A DNA stretch of 64,000 nt from Galerina marginata. Taxonomy: Eukaryota; Basidiomycota; Agaricomycetes; Agaricales; Galerinaceae. Of the stretch, positions 32,727-44,736 are shown one piece after another. The first letter of the stretch is position 1. Every line of letters starts with the position of its first letter. The notes under the pieces were generated by a model, which was given only the letters and a program-made list of their open reading frames with translations, made no database searches and was not told where the DNA came from. A program made the translations under genes and the position numbers. The DNA lies in contig JAECYW010000009.1 in the NCBI GenBank assembly GCA_023014335.1, forward strand, positions 620,001 to 684,000, in the 5' to 3' direction.

Positions 32727-34042
32727 TTAGAGTGTGGTATTTCCCCAGGGTACTCCTTCCATCCACGCGTCATTCCATGATTTGTCACCCCCCTGCGTTC
32801 GCCACATGAATGGAATGTAGAAGTGGTCAGGAAGCGCGATGGGCAAACGGAGAGGTTGTTGGGCTTCGTTCATTGCTACGATGCGAATTGCCCTGGCAGA
32901 GACCTTGCAGTCGATGACTCCAATCTGCAGCAGGTTCTCAGGGACCCTAAACCGGAAGCTGATGCACCTAAGACGGCAATGGGGTATACGTTTGGCAGCG
33001 GCTAGGAGGGTGGGGGTAATGAGGTCCAAAATGAGATATGGGGTGGAAATGTCGTCGAATTCAGCCTCGTAAACGATCTCCAAAGTCCGCAGGGAAAGTG
33101 CTGCTGGGAGATTTTTCCGAAAGAACGATGCAACGGCTTCAACAGCAGTGTCCGGAACCTGGATTGTGAGATGTTGAATTGCCGAGATGCTGTTGGACAA
33201 TTGTACTTCTGTGTCGCATTGATGGAAAATCACTGACATTGACATAATGAGTCAACCTGAGGAACAAGACAATAATGGAACTCACGGCGTAAATTAAGAA
33301 ATGGTAACGCACAAGAACGCTCCAACAGTCGCAACGTCTCTGCATTAATCGCGCCGCTGGTGACAGATTCGACCCGGCTCCAGCCCGATCCACCTTTAGC
33401 CAGAACAAGATGGGCGTCAATCATATCCTCGCGGCGATCAAGTTCCTCCCAGTCGGCATTGGGATAGAATATACGACATGAGTTAAACTCCACAAACCGA
33501 ATACTCAGGATATTGAATTCGAGGACATAGTAGGGAATGATAGACCCGTTGAAAGAAATGGTCGTCGGCTCAGTGACCTTGAGGAGGGAAGTGAGCGATT
33601 TGCTGTTGGAGGGATGTAACGATTCATATCCGAAGATATGAATGGTGTGGACTCCGGTGAGCATCGGTTGGATAAGTTGAATCAGAAACTCGAGGGAGGT
33701 CCGGTGCCATGCGCTTAACTCAATGGTGAGTTCGTGTACGAACTGGAAGCCCCAGGGGTGGTTGTTGTGCTGAGCCACGAACTCGTGTACGCGTACTGTC
33801 CATTCGTTGGAGTTCTCTCCCGTGAGGTGGAGCTGGCGATATCGAACTTTGTAAACAGCACAGGCAAATGCTCTACAGGCTTGTGCCATGTGGCCGAGAG
33901 CTTCATCGTCCGATAAGTACAGAGCGATGTCGTCGCTCAAGTGAAGGAGGCCACCCCATTGGAGGATGCACAATGGAGGATCGGGGGATGGAAGAGAGGT
34001 AGCGGACATGAACGAGGAGGAAGCAAGAGAGTGGGCAGACAT
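32727..34042 (-). CDS. Cargo gene 3: F-box-like protein
   Basis: Two exons (34042-33286, 33232-32727) joined over a 53 bp GT-AG intron give 420 residues. About residues 30-75 read LHLSDDIALYLSDDEALGHM, then ACRAFACAVYKVRYRQLHL, an F-box-like layout of the kind found in many Agaricomycete proteins. The rest has spaced hydrophobic strands (VHELTIELSAW, GVHTIHIFGYESL, LRTLEIVYEAEF) resembling irregular leucine-rich repeats. It is unrelated in detail to the F-box subfamilies outside the element. A role in ubiquitin targeting is inferred only from this architecture. No disruption is seen. Confidence 0.7.
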
Positions 34043-35472
34043 TGTTCAACGATGTTCGAAATCAAGAGAGGCGAATAGCTTTTATGTTGATTTTATAGCT
34101 TTTCTGCCGTTAGTTAAAGTAGCTGAAATACACGTAAAGTTGACGTGTTTAAATTCCGGCGCAAGATCTTACGTGACAGATCTCAATGTTCCAAGCTTGA
34201 ATATTAGCACTGTCAATATCCTCATTTTTCATGGCCTGTAGCTGGAATAGAGCTGTCGTACATACCTTTTTGATTTCTCAAAATGATGAGCGGCTTCAGA
34301 GGAATTAATTTACGAAGTGATAAATTTCTTTGGTCTAAATTGACTTCATCACCATGATGGGCGTTCAGATTCTCCTGGCGCCAGTTTGACTGCTCAACTA
34401 AATATATTTGGTACATGAGATTTCCGACAGAACATGGAGAGAACTCCACGAAGACTCTCGCTAGAATCTCTCAGAATGAAATGATCATATTGTAGGTTCG
34501 CTCTATCCAAGGGTAAATTGGTTCAGATCCATACCTGTGGTTAAATAGGTATGCGAGCCAGAAGAAAAGTTTGGACAATCTAATCTTCAGTGACAAAAGA
34601 CGCATAAATTCGGTATCTTGCAACTTCTAAGGATGAAGTCAAAAACTGCAGATTAACAGATATAAAGTGTATGTTGGCCCACTTCTGCGAATGGAAATTG
34701 ACGGCGCTTGCTTCACATACGGTATTGCTTTGTCCACCGTTGAATATTAGATTCAATTCCAACCGCTGGACCTTCTACCCAGCATCTCACTCATGTTGTT
34801 CTCCCGGTACTGTGCACGCAGTATTATAAATTGCCCTTCTTTTCACAACTCTTACATGACATTTGACGCTCTCTCGGTCTTTCATTAAGTTCATGTAGTC
34901 CTTCTTCAAAATGCTTCAGAAGTTCACCTAGATCACCTAAAGTAGATACGACTTCATTCGTATGTGATCTTCCTCCTAAAGATTGATAACAAGAATTCCA
35001 TATTTAATTCACTAGATGCTCTAAATACACCGTAGAGACGACCGATGTGCCTATGGTGAAGTAATACCATGCACAAAATGCAAGCAAGGAGCGGCTGTGA
35101 ATAGCTTTAATGTATGATATAAGGTCCGAGCAGTCTAGTATGGAGTTATTTCGGTGAGGTACAAAATCTGAGCGAAGGCCATACACGATGACGATGGGGA
35201 CCGAAGATAATAGGTTTTAGAGAGAACTGAGTTGCAGGCAATCAAAACGACGACATAAAGTTTTATTGAGTAGCGAGATAAAGGTCTTATATGACAAAGT
35301 GCGATGGGTACTATATACTGAGGACGAGAAAAACGCTAAGTTACCATAGAACGGGGTATAATGCATTACACTACTCCAGACATCCTATGTATTGTTCAAA
35401 AACGGCCTGTAAACACGAAAACTAATTTGAGCGGTACTATATGACAGTTTATATGAATGCCAACAATACAAC
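34043..35472. other. Gene-free stretch inside the KDZ element
   Basis: 1.4 kb of AT-rich sequence between two minus-strand cargo genes. Open frames are all under 80 codons and show no recognisable motif. It contains the promoter of cargo gene 3 and the 3' end of cargo gene 4. Confidence 0.5.
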
Positions 35473-36808
35473 CTATGCATCGACATCCACAGCACTCGGA
35501 TTCTCATTCCAGCGGTCAACAAAATCAAGAATTAGTCTCTTGAGTTCGAAATGACCTAATCCTAACGCAAAGAGGCGCTTCCGGAGGACGCCGAGGCGCG
35601 TGTCAATAATGACGCACCCTTCAGTGAGCGTCTTGATGGCTGCGGTTTGATGTTTCCACAGGAGTCGAATAGCATATGGATCTTGTGGGAGAGCTCGATC
35701 CAGCCCCTCAAGTCTACGGAGCAGGTCGCGCCCATCATCGGCATGTTGCCAGATGGCTTTTATCCATGACTGAGCGACGTCAGCATCTTGAGTCTCAATG
35801 ACTGCCTCCCATTGCACTTCGAAGACGTCGGGCCATGCAGCTACGCCTCCCCAACGAGTAGACCATCTAACTATGTGTTCTCGAATTGCCCAGAATAGGC
35901 CATATTGCGTAAGATTTGCCTCGGCCATCTCTCCAAGGGGCAGAATCCCACCTTCTGGTCTGTCTGGCATGACATGGTAGGGGGACGTCCAGTATGTGAG
36001 AAACGGGTCGTTCTTGGACCAGACTGTAGCATTGGCTCGCTCACGAGTTGCGGTAGCCTCGTCTATGAGGGCTGGGTTGAATTTGTAGGTCGTCCCCTTA
36101 GCTCTATAGATTGCATCGACCTCCCAGACAGGGACAGAGGCCTCGGCTTGCCGAGCTTGGTGCGTGGGAATGGGTAGATCTTTTTCTGTGTCCTGAGACG
36201 TGGGGACGACCTCGGGTTCACGAGATGCTGGAGATGATGGAGGTAATGACACCGTTGCATATGAGGGAGTTGGAGGTGTCGAAAAAGCCGCTGGAGTCAA
36301 CGGTGGTGGAGTTCTTGGAACTTCGTCGGCCTCTGTGGCGCTGGCTTCAGACTCAACCTCGTTGAGGTTAAAAGTCGTGGATGAGGCAGGTGAACTAGCG
36401 CTAGTAAAATATTTATTTACTACCCTCAAGTACGGTTGAATAAGGTACTTACTTTTCTTCACTTGCAGGAATTTCCTCGGCTTCGGTGGAGCTGGCTCCT
36501 GCACTGGATTCAACCTCGTCTCTGTCAAAAATCATGGAGGAGGTGGGCGAACTAGTACCAGTAGACATTAGTTATTAGCTTTAAGTACGGTTGAATAATG
36601 TACTTACTTTTCTTCAATCGCAACACGATCCTGGCTAATTGACAAGTGGTTGTCACTCGATCCCCTGCTATTCCTACGCAGCTGGTAGTCAGAAAATTCT
36701 CAAAACCGAAAGCAGGTCCTACCTTCTCTTATATCTTTCTGCTCTTGTTGAGTTTTTAACTGGGTTTGTTGAGCGCTTAGCGCCGCGTTTAGGTTGCGCC
36801 CGTGGCAT
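35473..36808 (-). CDS. Cargo gene 4: hypothetical protein with duplicated exon
   Basis: Four exons (36808-36723, 36634-36608, 36551-36453, 36394-35473) give 377 residues. The N-terminus is basic (MPRAQPKRGAKRSTNPVKN). Next come two tandem 33-residue acidic repeats, EENSPTSSMIFDRDEVESS... and EENSPASSTTFNLNEVESE...; the first is exactly exon 3 and the second begins exon 4, and the introns before each are also similar. A Pro/Ser/Thr-rich linker follows, then a globular C-terminal domain from about 190 (WEVDAIYRAKGTTYKFN, NDPFLTYWTSPYHVMPDRPE, RLLWKHQTAAIKTLTEG) ending NENPSAVDVDA. The family was not recognised. The clean phase agreement across all introns supports a real gene. Confidence 0.65.
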
Positions 36809-37460
36809 AATAATCAGAGACTAGATGTTGATTGGAGAAGTTGTAGATAGGGAGCGAAGCAAAAGAAAGGGCAAAAATTTGACTTTCAAACCGCCATATT
36901 ATATTAAATACCGCCTGTTCAAAGCGCACTGGTTGAGATCTCCGAGATCAGCAGGTTATGAAATGTTCGTTGAGAAAATGCTACATCTAAGGGAAGGCAA
37001 GAAATTGAGTCAGGGGGGAAACCATTGACGAAACACAAGGTGCTCACCAAACTGAATTCATGGGAAGGCGCCACAGGGTGAATTTATTACAGCCGGAATA
37101 CGCATCAATCACCAACACAGGAACTAAATTTACCTGTCAAGGGTTGAGTAAGACTAAATAGACGCGGAGGTGTTTCTAAAAGGAGTAGAAGGATTCTTGC
37201 GGTCTGAACTTCTGGCGTGAGCTTGAATATTTTTCGTGCTTCAATTTATAAATCGGAAAACAATTAAAAGACCGTCTTAGTCTTCTGGTTCTTAGAATTG
37301 ATTGCGACGATCGGTACCGAGATCCAGGAGCGGATCCAAAATTGTTTGGCAAAACGATCTTTGGTGGACCGTAAGAGAAACACAATCGCTTTCGACAACA
37401 ATCACTTTTGTTTCCTGGAGCTTACAATCTCCCTTCACCTTGCTTTCATTATTGTCAACA
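36809..37460. other. Divergent intergenic region between cargo genes 4 and 5
   Basis: 650 bases that must contain two divergent promoters. Only small unrecognisable open frames are present. I see no clear TATA box for either gene. Confidence 0.45.
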
Positions 37461-40400
37461 ATGGAGACAATCAACGTTCTAAGTACGGCATTTTATCCTC
37501 ATTTATGCGTGTACTAACACACAAAGATAGAAAAGAACTTCGACGAAGCGCAACATGCTTACGATGCAGTTAAATATAGGGCTAATCGCACGCACAAGGG
37601 TGAGTGTAGGACTTGACTTACTAGATATTAAGCCTAACACCGACTATAGCCCAGAAAGATTCCGCGAAAGCTGCCAGAGATCTTGCCCATTCCGAATACC
37701 AGAAGGCGCTTGATGACTACATGTCGACCAGCAATGGAAACGAACCTCAGCCTGTTCAAGCTGTCCCTCCATCTAACCCCATCACTGAATATATGGCGCA
37801 TACTAGGTAAATAATCCTTGAACGTCTGGCTATCTATGTACTCACAAGGCATCAACAGTCAGAGCGTCAATGAGCCGGCGCTTAATGTAGCGCCTAAACT
37901 TCTTGAACACGAAGACGGAGGGCTGAAGTAAGATGTCAACGGATTTAATTTTTCGCAGTCCCTTATGAACAATTTAACAGTGAGCATATTAAACCCACTA
38001 GTGGAGCGCTGGATCTGACCATCAAGGATATATCCATCACCAGTGAAACTAAGCGTAGGGAACAAGAAAATGCGCCTGATAGGTACGGTCACAACCAAAC
38101 TCTCGTCTTAAATTGTCTCGTAACATGCTCCTACTAGGGAACATATAACCGACATAGAAGCGGACAAGTCTTCAAAGACTACGGCAATAATTGATGGTTT
38201 TGAGTAGGTTGTCGTTTCAATGCCGTTTTGTCAATTTACTAAGCTTAGGATTCAATAGCGACAAAGCTATAGACGCTGAGAAGACATCTGCGAGCACTGC
38301 ATGGTGATTATTCTTTGTTCCCAGTGTTGGATTTTACTAATGTGACCTGAATAGTATACATGGTCCTCCAGCCAGCCTTCCTGACGAGGTCGCAACGAAC
38401 AGGTATCTGATATCTTTATATTCCAAGACGCTTGTTTCTGACGGTTACTGTAGTGCTTTACTTGCCAGTCTTAATGAATCGATAGTCATGCCTTCGAATG
38501 GAGGGACTATGAATTTGGCTCAGGATATGGCCAAATCTTACCAAAACGAACATCATCGCATAGATGTCTCAGAAGGGCGCACATATGATCAGTCACTTTC
38601 AGAGGACAAACTCCGTGAAATTGAAAATACGAACGAGGGACCACAAATTCCCAAGTGGACAAGAGCAGTAAGAGAATTATCCTAAGGTTTTACTTGCAAT
38701 AATAACGATCTTAGGATGACCAGCAATTTGTCAAAAGAAACAGCACAATAATGAACGTTGGAAACCCAGGAACAGAGGTAAAAAAAAATCTAAATTAACT
38801 CTCGTATTATCGGACTAAACAGTGACTTTAGATGATAGAATACCAGAGTAGTCGGCAGAGTCCCGAGTCGACAGTTTATAACATTGTGTCCAATGTCCTA
38901 TTCAACAAAGCAGATACCAGTTCCTCTGGTGGTCCACAGGAAGCTGTAACACCTTCGACGCTCCAACTTCCTGTACCTGTCCCTCAAGGTTGCAGTCAGA
39001 ATATCATGCCCCATGTTTCTGACGAGATGTCTACTGGCGATACCGCTCGTTTTACCGACCCGCACACTTTATTAGACCCATTAGCAAATTCCTTCGACGC
39101 ACATCACTCATCGGTAATCCATCAGGCTCAAACGACGGGGAACGATTTTACCGGGATCGACAATTATGGTACTTCTTTCGGCTTTGAAATGGACATGCTC
39201 CAACAGTCAGGCAGTGAGCTAGGCCCTTTCGGAGTCGACCAAGTCTACTCTTTCAGGGATAACTCCCAACATGGAACGATGGGCACGACAGTCAATATGT
39301 TTGCGCCCGACGCAACCCAGGACCAGTCTGGATCCCTGGTTGGACTTCCCTACAGTCCCCAGGCTTGGTATCCCATTCAGTCTTCGAACTATCTTGCCAC
39401 CTTAATTAGTGGTATGTCCACATCTCTGATGGATAATCCTAAGCTCGCAAAGGCCCAACATCGGATTCACACGCTGAAAGAAGATATTTCTAAGCTTGAA
39501 TGCTCGATTGTCAACCAGCAGGACGAATGGGAGAAACTAGAAAATTCATTTCGCGACGGGAGTCATGGGATGGATTTGGGGACCTTTGTATCAAGAACGG
39601 CTTCTCTGCAAGCAAAGAGTAAGACCGCCAAAGTTGATGTCGAAATGAAGTCATTGGACCTTAAATTCGTCGAGCAGGAATTTAACCAGCTGCTCGAGTA
39701 CGAGAAGAACGTGGAGCTCAAGTTCGCCATTGCTTCGAAACTATCGGACATTCAGTCGAAACTTAACGGTCCTGAACTGCCATACGAATTGTACATGGAA
39801 TTGTGTCGTCAAAGGAAGGCGTTCGAGTTTCATATGGCCGACATCAATCACAAAGTACTCCAGTCTACGCCCGAGGGCCAAAACGACAACCAGTCTGGCA
39901 ATGGCTCCTCGAAGAAGCGTAAATGCACAGAAGACGCTGAGATGGATGGTGAAATTGACCCAGACAAAGCCGATGTCGTGATTGATGATGAACGCTCATC
40001 TCGGAAGAAAGCAAAAGCGAGCCAAAAGAGAAAAATTCCGAAAAAGGAACCAAAGGACGACGACGACGACGATTTGGAACCTGACGGTGATCGCAATGAT
40101 GACGTACAATCCGGACGGATGCCACCAAAAAGAATCAAAGAACTTGCTGGAAAGGTCAAAGCTAAGGAACGAGAGTTAGCAAAGCCAAGGAAGGCTAAGA
40201 AGGAGGAGGGTTCTTCGAAGGTGGTAGAAAAACCTCAAGTGACCGCGACCCATGAGGAAGAGTCGCCGATACTTGGCTTGACTGCCAAAGAATTTGAAGA
40301 GATTACCCGTGAGTTCTTGGATAAATAAATACTTTCCATTTACTCACTGTGTACTCTAGAGGAGGGAAGGGAACAGCTTAGCGACTTTCTCAGGACAGGA

Positions 40401-40934
40401 GATCTGGACAAGCTGAACCCATCGATCCGCAGGTTGGCTAGGCGGTATCAAGAATTTCTTCCGGAGTCCAGTTTCCAAAATGAACATCTCGCTTTCGCAA
40501 TGCATTATACAGCCCAAAACTCCTATGTGTGCAGGTTCCACGCAGAAAACCGGGCTCATAAGGAGTACGACGGTTCTGGGAACAATCTCATCGAGGGGGT
40601 TGGATATAAACCTGACCTCCAAGCTGAGGGGAGGCCAAAAGGCCATATGAATTGTGGTTGTTCAATTGACGACGTTATTCTAGAATTCTACTTCTGGAAG
40701 GTTTTGAAAATTCGCTCATCCAATCCAAATTTGGCCGGTGTCGAGGAGGGCATGAAGGATCTTATGCTTTCAACTCGTGCTCGAGCGTTCTTCTGCGCAG
40801 CCTTTCGAAATTACTCCCGGCTTACTTTTGACGACCTCTGCAATGCGGCGAAGTCAGGCGCCTCACACATGACTCAACTTGCAAAAATTCAGATCGAAAG
40901 GCTTGTCACGGAAGTGCGGGGTTCTGGCCAGTAG
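37461..40934 (+). CDS. Cargo gene 5: long hypothetical nuclear protein
   Basis: Twelve exons (first ATG 37,461; then 37531-37599, 37650-37806, 37859-37927, 37981-38082, 38138-38203, 38244-38303, 38355-38402, 38454-38667, 38715-38777, 38832-40308, 40360-40934) join in frame to 973 residues. The N-terminus is an amphipathic helix pair (NFDEAQHAYDAVKYRAN, KAARDLAHSEYQKALDDY). Residues around 480-570 form a coiled coil (AQHRIHTLKEDISKLE). A lysine-rich, acidic patch follows (SSKKRKC, EPKDDDDDDLEPDGD), with likely nuclear signals. The C-terminal domain has RRLARRYQEFLPE, NCGCSIDDVILEFYFWKV and SRLTFDDLCNAAKSG. I do not recognise the family. Some small-exon junctions are uncertain; the large last two exons are secure. 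Confidence 0.6.
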
Positions 40935-41508
40935 AAATGTAAGTTCACATAGAGTTATAATGGATTTATAATGGACTAGATACTCATCTAAAAGCGTGAA
41001 GGTTATTGTGTTCTGTACTACGTTCAAATTTAGTGACTGTGCTATTTTAGAACTTGGAAAAATACAGTTTAATTGAACGATCACACTCACTTGGGCAGGA
41101 CTTTAAAAGGAAGTTGCTTACTTGTGAGGTAAGCGGTCAGTGGAAGCGTGTATTAGGAATTGGTGTAAGAGCGTACCAGCGTACGATCTACTCGTTTGCC
41201 TGTAAACGCTGTGGGAACAGCTGTACCCAACTACCATCATTGAATGATAGTCGGTACACCCTCGTTATAGGCACAATGGTCCGTTGAGTACATTCGGTCA
41301 CTGGGGTGTAGCAGCATACCGTCCAGAAAGGCGCCCGAACAAGCGACCAAAGCTGGGACATGGACTGATTTCGTTCATGTCCGAGTCCACTAGGTGTTAG
41401 AGAGTGAGTATAGATTAGGAATTCATACAGAAAATATACTTTGCCATTCCTACTTATTCCATTGACTTGAGTGAGCGGGTATCTAGCGCCGTTAACTGTG
41501 TGCGGAGG

Positions 41509-41755
41509 TTATCTTGACTCGAATGAGCGGGTGGATAACGCCGTGAGTCGTGGGAAGCGGTGAGAACGGGCGTCAACGAGCTTCTAAGGCGCTAATTCGA
41601 GTACCGGAGACTCTTAGTAAATAACTAATTGATACTAACTGAATAAGGTCCGTTGTAGTCTACTTATTGTACTAATACCATAACACTGGGCCTGTGACGC
41701 GGGACTGGATGAATTGAGCGAAATAGTACAGTACCTTCGCAACGGCACCCAAACC
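41509..41755. repeat. Near-identical 247 bp repeat, copy 1
   Basis: This matches 42,839-43,085 with only about three differences, far more similar than the surrounding repeats. It contains GACTCGAATGAGCGGG, CGTGAGTCGTGGGAAGCGG and TAAGGTCCGTTGTAGTCTAC. It is non-coding. Confidence 0.85.
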
Positions 41756-42838
41756 TGCTTCCACTACTGGAAAGCTCCCAGCCATAAATATGTGGGCATA
41801 GGTAAATTTCCGTAACCTCCGAAAACAGCAATAATGGCGGGAAAGTCCTTCTCCTGCGAGCGTGGGTAGATAATACTACCCTACCAATATTATGCATTTC
41901 GATAGTTTAGCAAACGATCGATTATTGCCTTCATAATGGCAACTAAACCCGCTTTCACGACCGGAAATTTTATACCTTATTCAGCCATTAAGCGTAGAAA
42001 GGCGTACCAGGGTACGATCTACTCGTTTGCCCGTAAAACACGGTGGGAACATTTGTACTCGCCTACCATCTTTGAATTGTATGGACAGTTAGATTCAATG
42101 ATCAGTCGCTGAAAGATTGTATCTGCATACCGACCTGCCTGCCTTATGTTCAAATTAGTAACTAGGTACACTTGTGACCTGTTTGTGGAGACAATTGTGC
42201 GCTGAGTACATCCGGTCGCTGGGGTATAGGAGTATACACCCCCAGCAATGCGGATGGATTATACGCTCTTGAAGTAGCATTGCTATTTTGTGTTTTCACG
42301 AATCGATCAAATATTGCCTTCACAATGGCACCCATAACCCGCTGTCTCTGGACTCAGAAGCCCGAGCTCTTGATAAGATTAGATACAGTAGATCACATCA
42401 GCGGCTGTTCACGGTTGTGTGCCAGCGCGGTTTCTGGTGGAGCAATCTATTCTCCCTTGCCTGCAACGCTATACTACACGGCTGCTCGATGAGCTATCCG
42501 AGCCTGCCAGCCCCGATCCAGGGTAGGTCTGATAGACCTATCCCTCCGTTTCCACTACTGGAAAGTTCACCACCATAAATACGTGGGCTTGCTAAATTTC
42601 TTTAATCTATTTTGTATTTGCGTAGTCCAATTTCATAGTATTTTCTGAGCGGGACCTCAACTTGCTTCAATAGGTGGGAAGGTCTCTCGCCTGACAATGT
42701 GGGTGGATGGTAATTTTCTAATCTATTATGCATTTGCGTAGTTCACTCAAACATTGCCTTCACAATGGCACCCAAACCCGCTTCCACGACCGGAAAGTTC
42801 ACCACCATAAATATGTTGGTCTCGCTAAATTGCTTTAT

Positions 42839-43085
42839 TTATCTTGACTCGAATGAGCGGGCGGATAACGCCGTGAGTCGTGGGAAGCGGTGAGAACGGG
42901 CGTCAACGAGCTTCTAAGGCGCTAATTCGAGTACCGGAGACTCTTAGTAAATAACTAATTGATACTAACTGAATAAGGTCCGTTGTAGTCTACTTATTGT
43001 ACTAATACCATAACACTGGGCCTGTGACGCGGGACTGGATGAATTGAGCGAAATAGTACAGTACCTTCGCAATGGCACCCAAACC
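42839..43085. repeat. Near-identical 247 bp repeat, copy 2
   Basis: Second copy, direct orientation, 1,330 bases from copy 1. The high identity implies a recent duplication or gene conversion inside otherwise diverged subterminal repeats. Confidence 0.85.
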
Positions 43086-44064
43086 GGCTTCTAATACTGG
43101 GAAATTTCCATAATCTATTCTTCTTTGCACAGGTCACTTTCAGAGTATTTTCTTAGCGAGATTCTAAACTCGCTCCTGATGGTGGTAAAGTTCCTCTCCT
43201 GAGAACGTAATTCAGAGTGGATGGTAGTTCCCTAATCTATTATGTATTCGCGCTGTCATGCCTTCGCAATGGCACCCAAACCCACTTCTGATACTGGAAG
43301 AGTCCATGCATTTAATATGTTAGCTCCAGTAAATTTCAATAATCTATTTTGTATTTGCCTTGTTCAATAAAATTACCCTGGCAGCGGTACGGAAACCCCC
43401 ATCCACCCAAGGCGAAGTCCCCGCACTAGTTTCCTGTACTTATACTACTTTAAATCCCAGTTCAATCAATCGGGATCTTCTTGCCTCGAAGCTTTGGTGT
43501 CAAGTCCAATCGCTAAAACCTGACGCATAGCCACGCCATTGTTGTGTGTTTATGAGCGCTTAATATCTTCTTATTTCGGCAGTTCTCAAGATGCATACTT
43601 CCCCTGATGCTTGGCATTGGACCGACACCTAGTCCCCAATTGAGCTTTATGACCTTCTTGCTGTGGTAGAACCATTTTTCTTTTTATAGCTTCGGAGAGA
43701 TAGGAATTTCAACGGCATACAGCCGTTTTGCACGACCTGAGGGGGGCGTGAAATTATTACGGATTTGCAGCCCCAGTATCTCAGTATCTGGGAACTTCTG
43801 TCCAGCATTGTTGGTAGGTATGATCGGCCCGCCCAGCACGCAGACAGCCAGCGATACACTCATGCACGATTGTACCCCGTCACTACTCCTAGAACCATCG
43901 GTACTAAATGAAGGTATGCACATACAATTCGTCGACAAACCAACAGCATTGTTCCTGAGTACTGCTATTACCTGCGGTGCTCAGTTGTGTCATAATACCC
44001 CTTTTCAGCAGGCAGTACCTATTTTTCCTTCGAACCCATGGGTTGTAAGCAATATCCAGCTGCT

Positions 44065-44736
44065 AAGCCTGTGGAAAATCGTACTGCACCACAACCGACC
44101 GTCCCATTAATATCAAATGTAGGTATATACGGACAATTATCCTGCCAAAAGCCTGTGGAAAATCGTACTGCACCACAACCGTCCGTCCTATCAATGTCGA
44201 ATGTAGGTATATACGGACAATTCTCCTGCCGAAAGCCTGTGGAAAATCGTACTGCACCACAACCGTCCGTCCTATCAATGTCGAATGTAGGTATATACGG
44301 ACAATTCTCCTGCCGAAAGCCTGTGGAAAATCGTACTGCACCACAACCGTCCGTCCTATCAATGTCGAATGTAGGTATATACGGACAATTCTCCTGCCGA
44401 AAGCCTGTGGAAAATCGTACTGCACCACAACCGTCCGTCCTATCAATGTCGAATGTAGGTATATACGGACAATTCTCCTGCCGAAAGCCTGTGGAAAATC
44501 GTACTGCACCACAACCGTCCGTCCTATCAATGTCGAATGTAGGTATATACGGACAATTCTCCTGCCAAAAGCCTGTGGAAAATCGTACTGCACCACAACC
44601 GTCCATCCCATCAATGTCGAATGTAGGTATATACGGACAATTCTCCTGCCAAAAGCCTGTGGAAAATCGTACTGCACCACAACCGTCCATCCCATCAATG
44701 TTGAATGTAGGTATATACGGACAATTCTCCTGCCAA
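44065..44736. repeat. 84 bp minisatellite, 8 copies
   Basis: Eight head-to-tail units start at 44,065, 44,149, 44,233, 44,317, 44,401, 44,485, 44,569 and 44,653. Each contains AAGCCTGTGGAAAATCGTAC, GCACCACAACCGTCCGTCC and AATGTAGGTATATACGGACA. The central five are almost identical. Because 84 is a multiple of three, stops are absent in three frames across the array; I do not take this as coding. Confidence 0.95.

Noticed and set aside
30124..40934. A TET/JBP dioxygenase cargo gene, as often linked to KDZ elements
   Set aside because: No cargo translation shows the HxD...H iron-binding pattern and double-stranded beta-helix context of that family.
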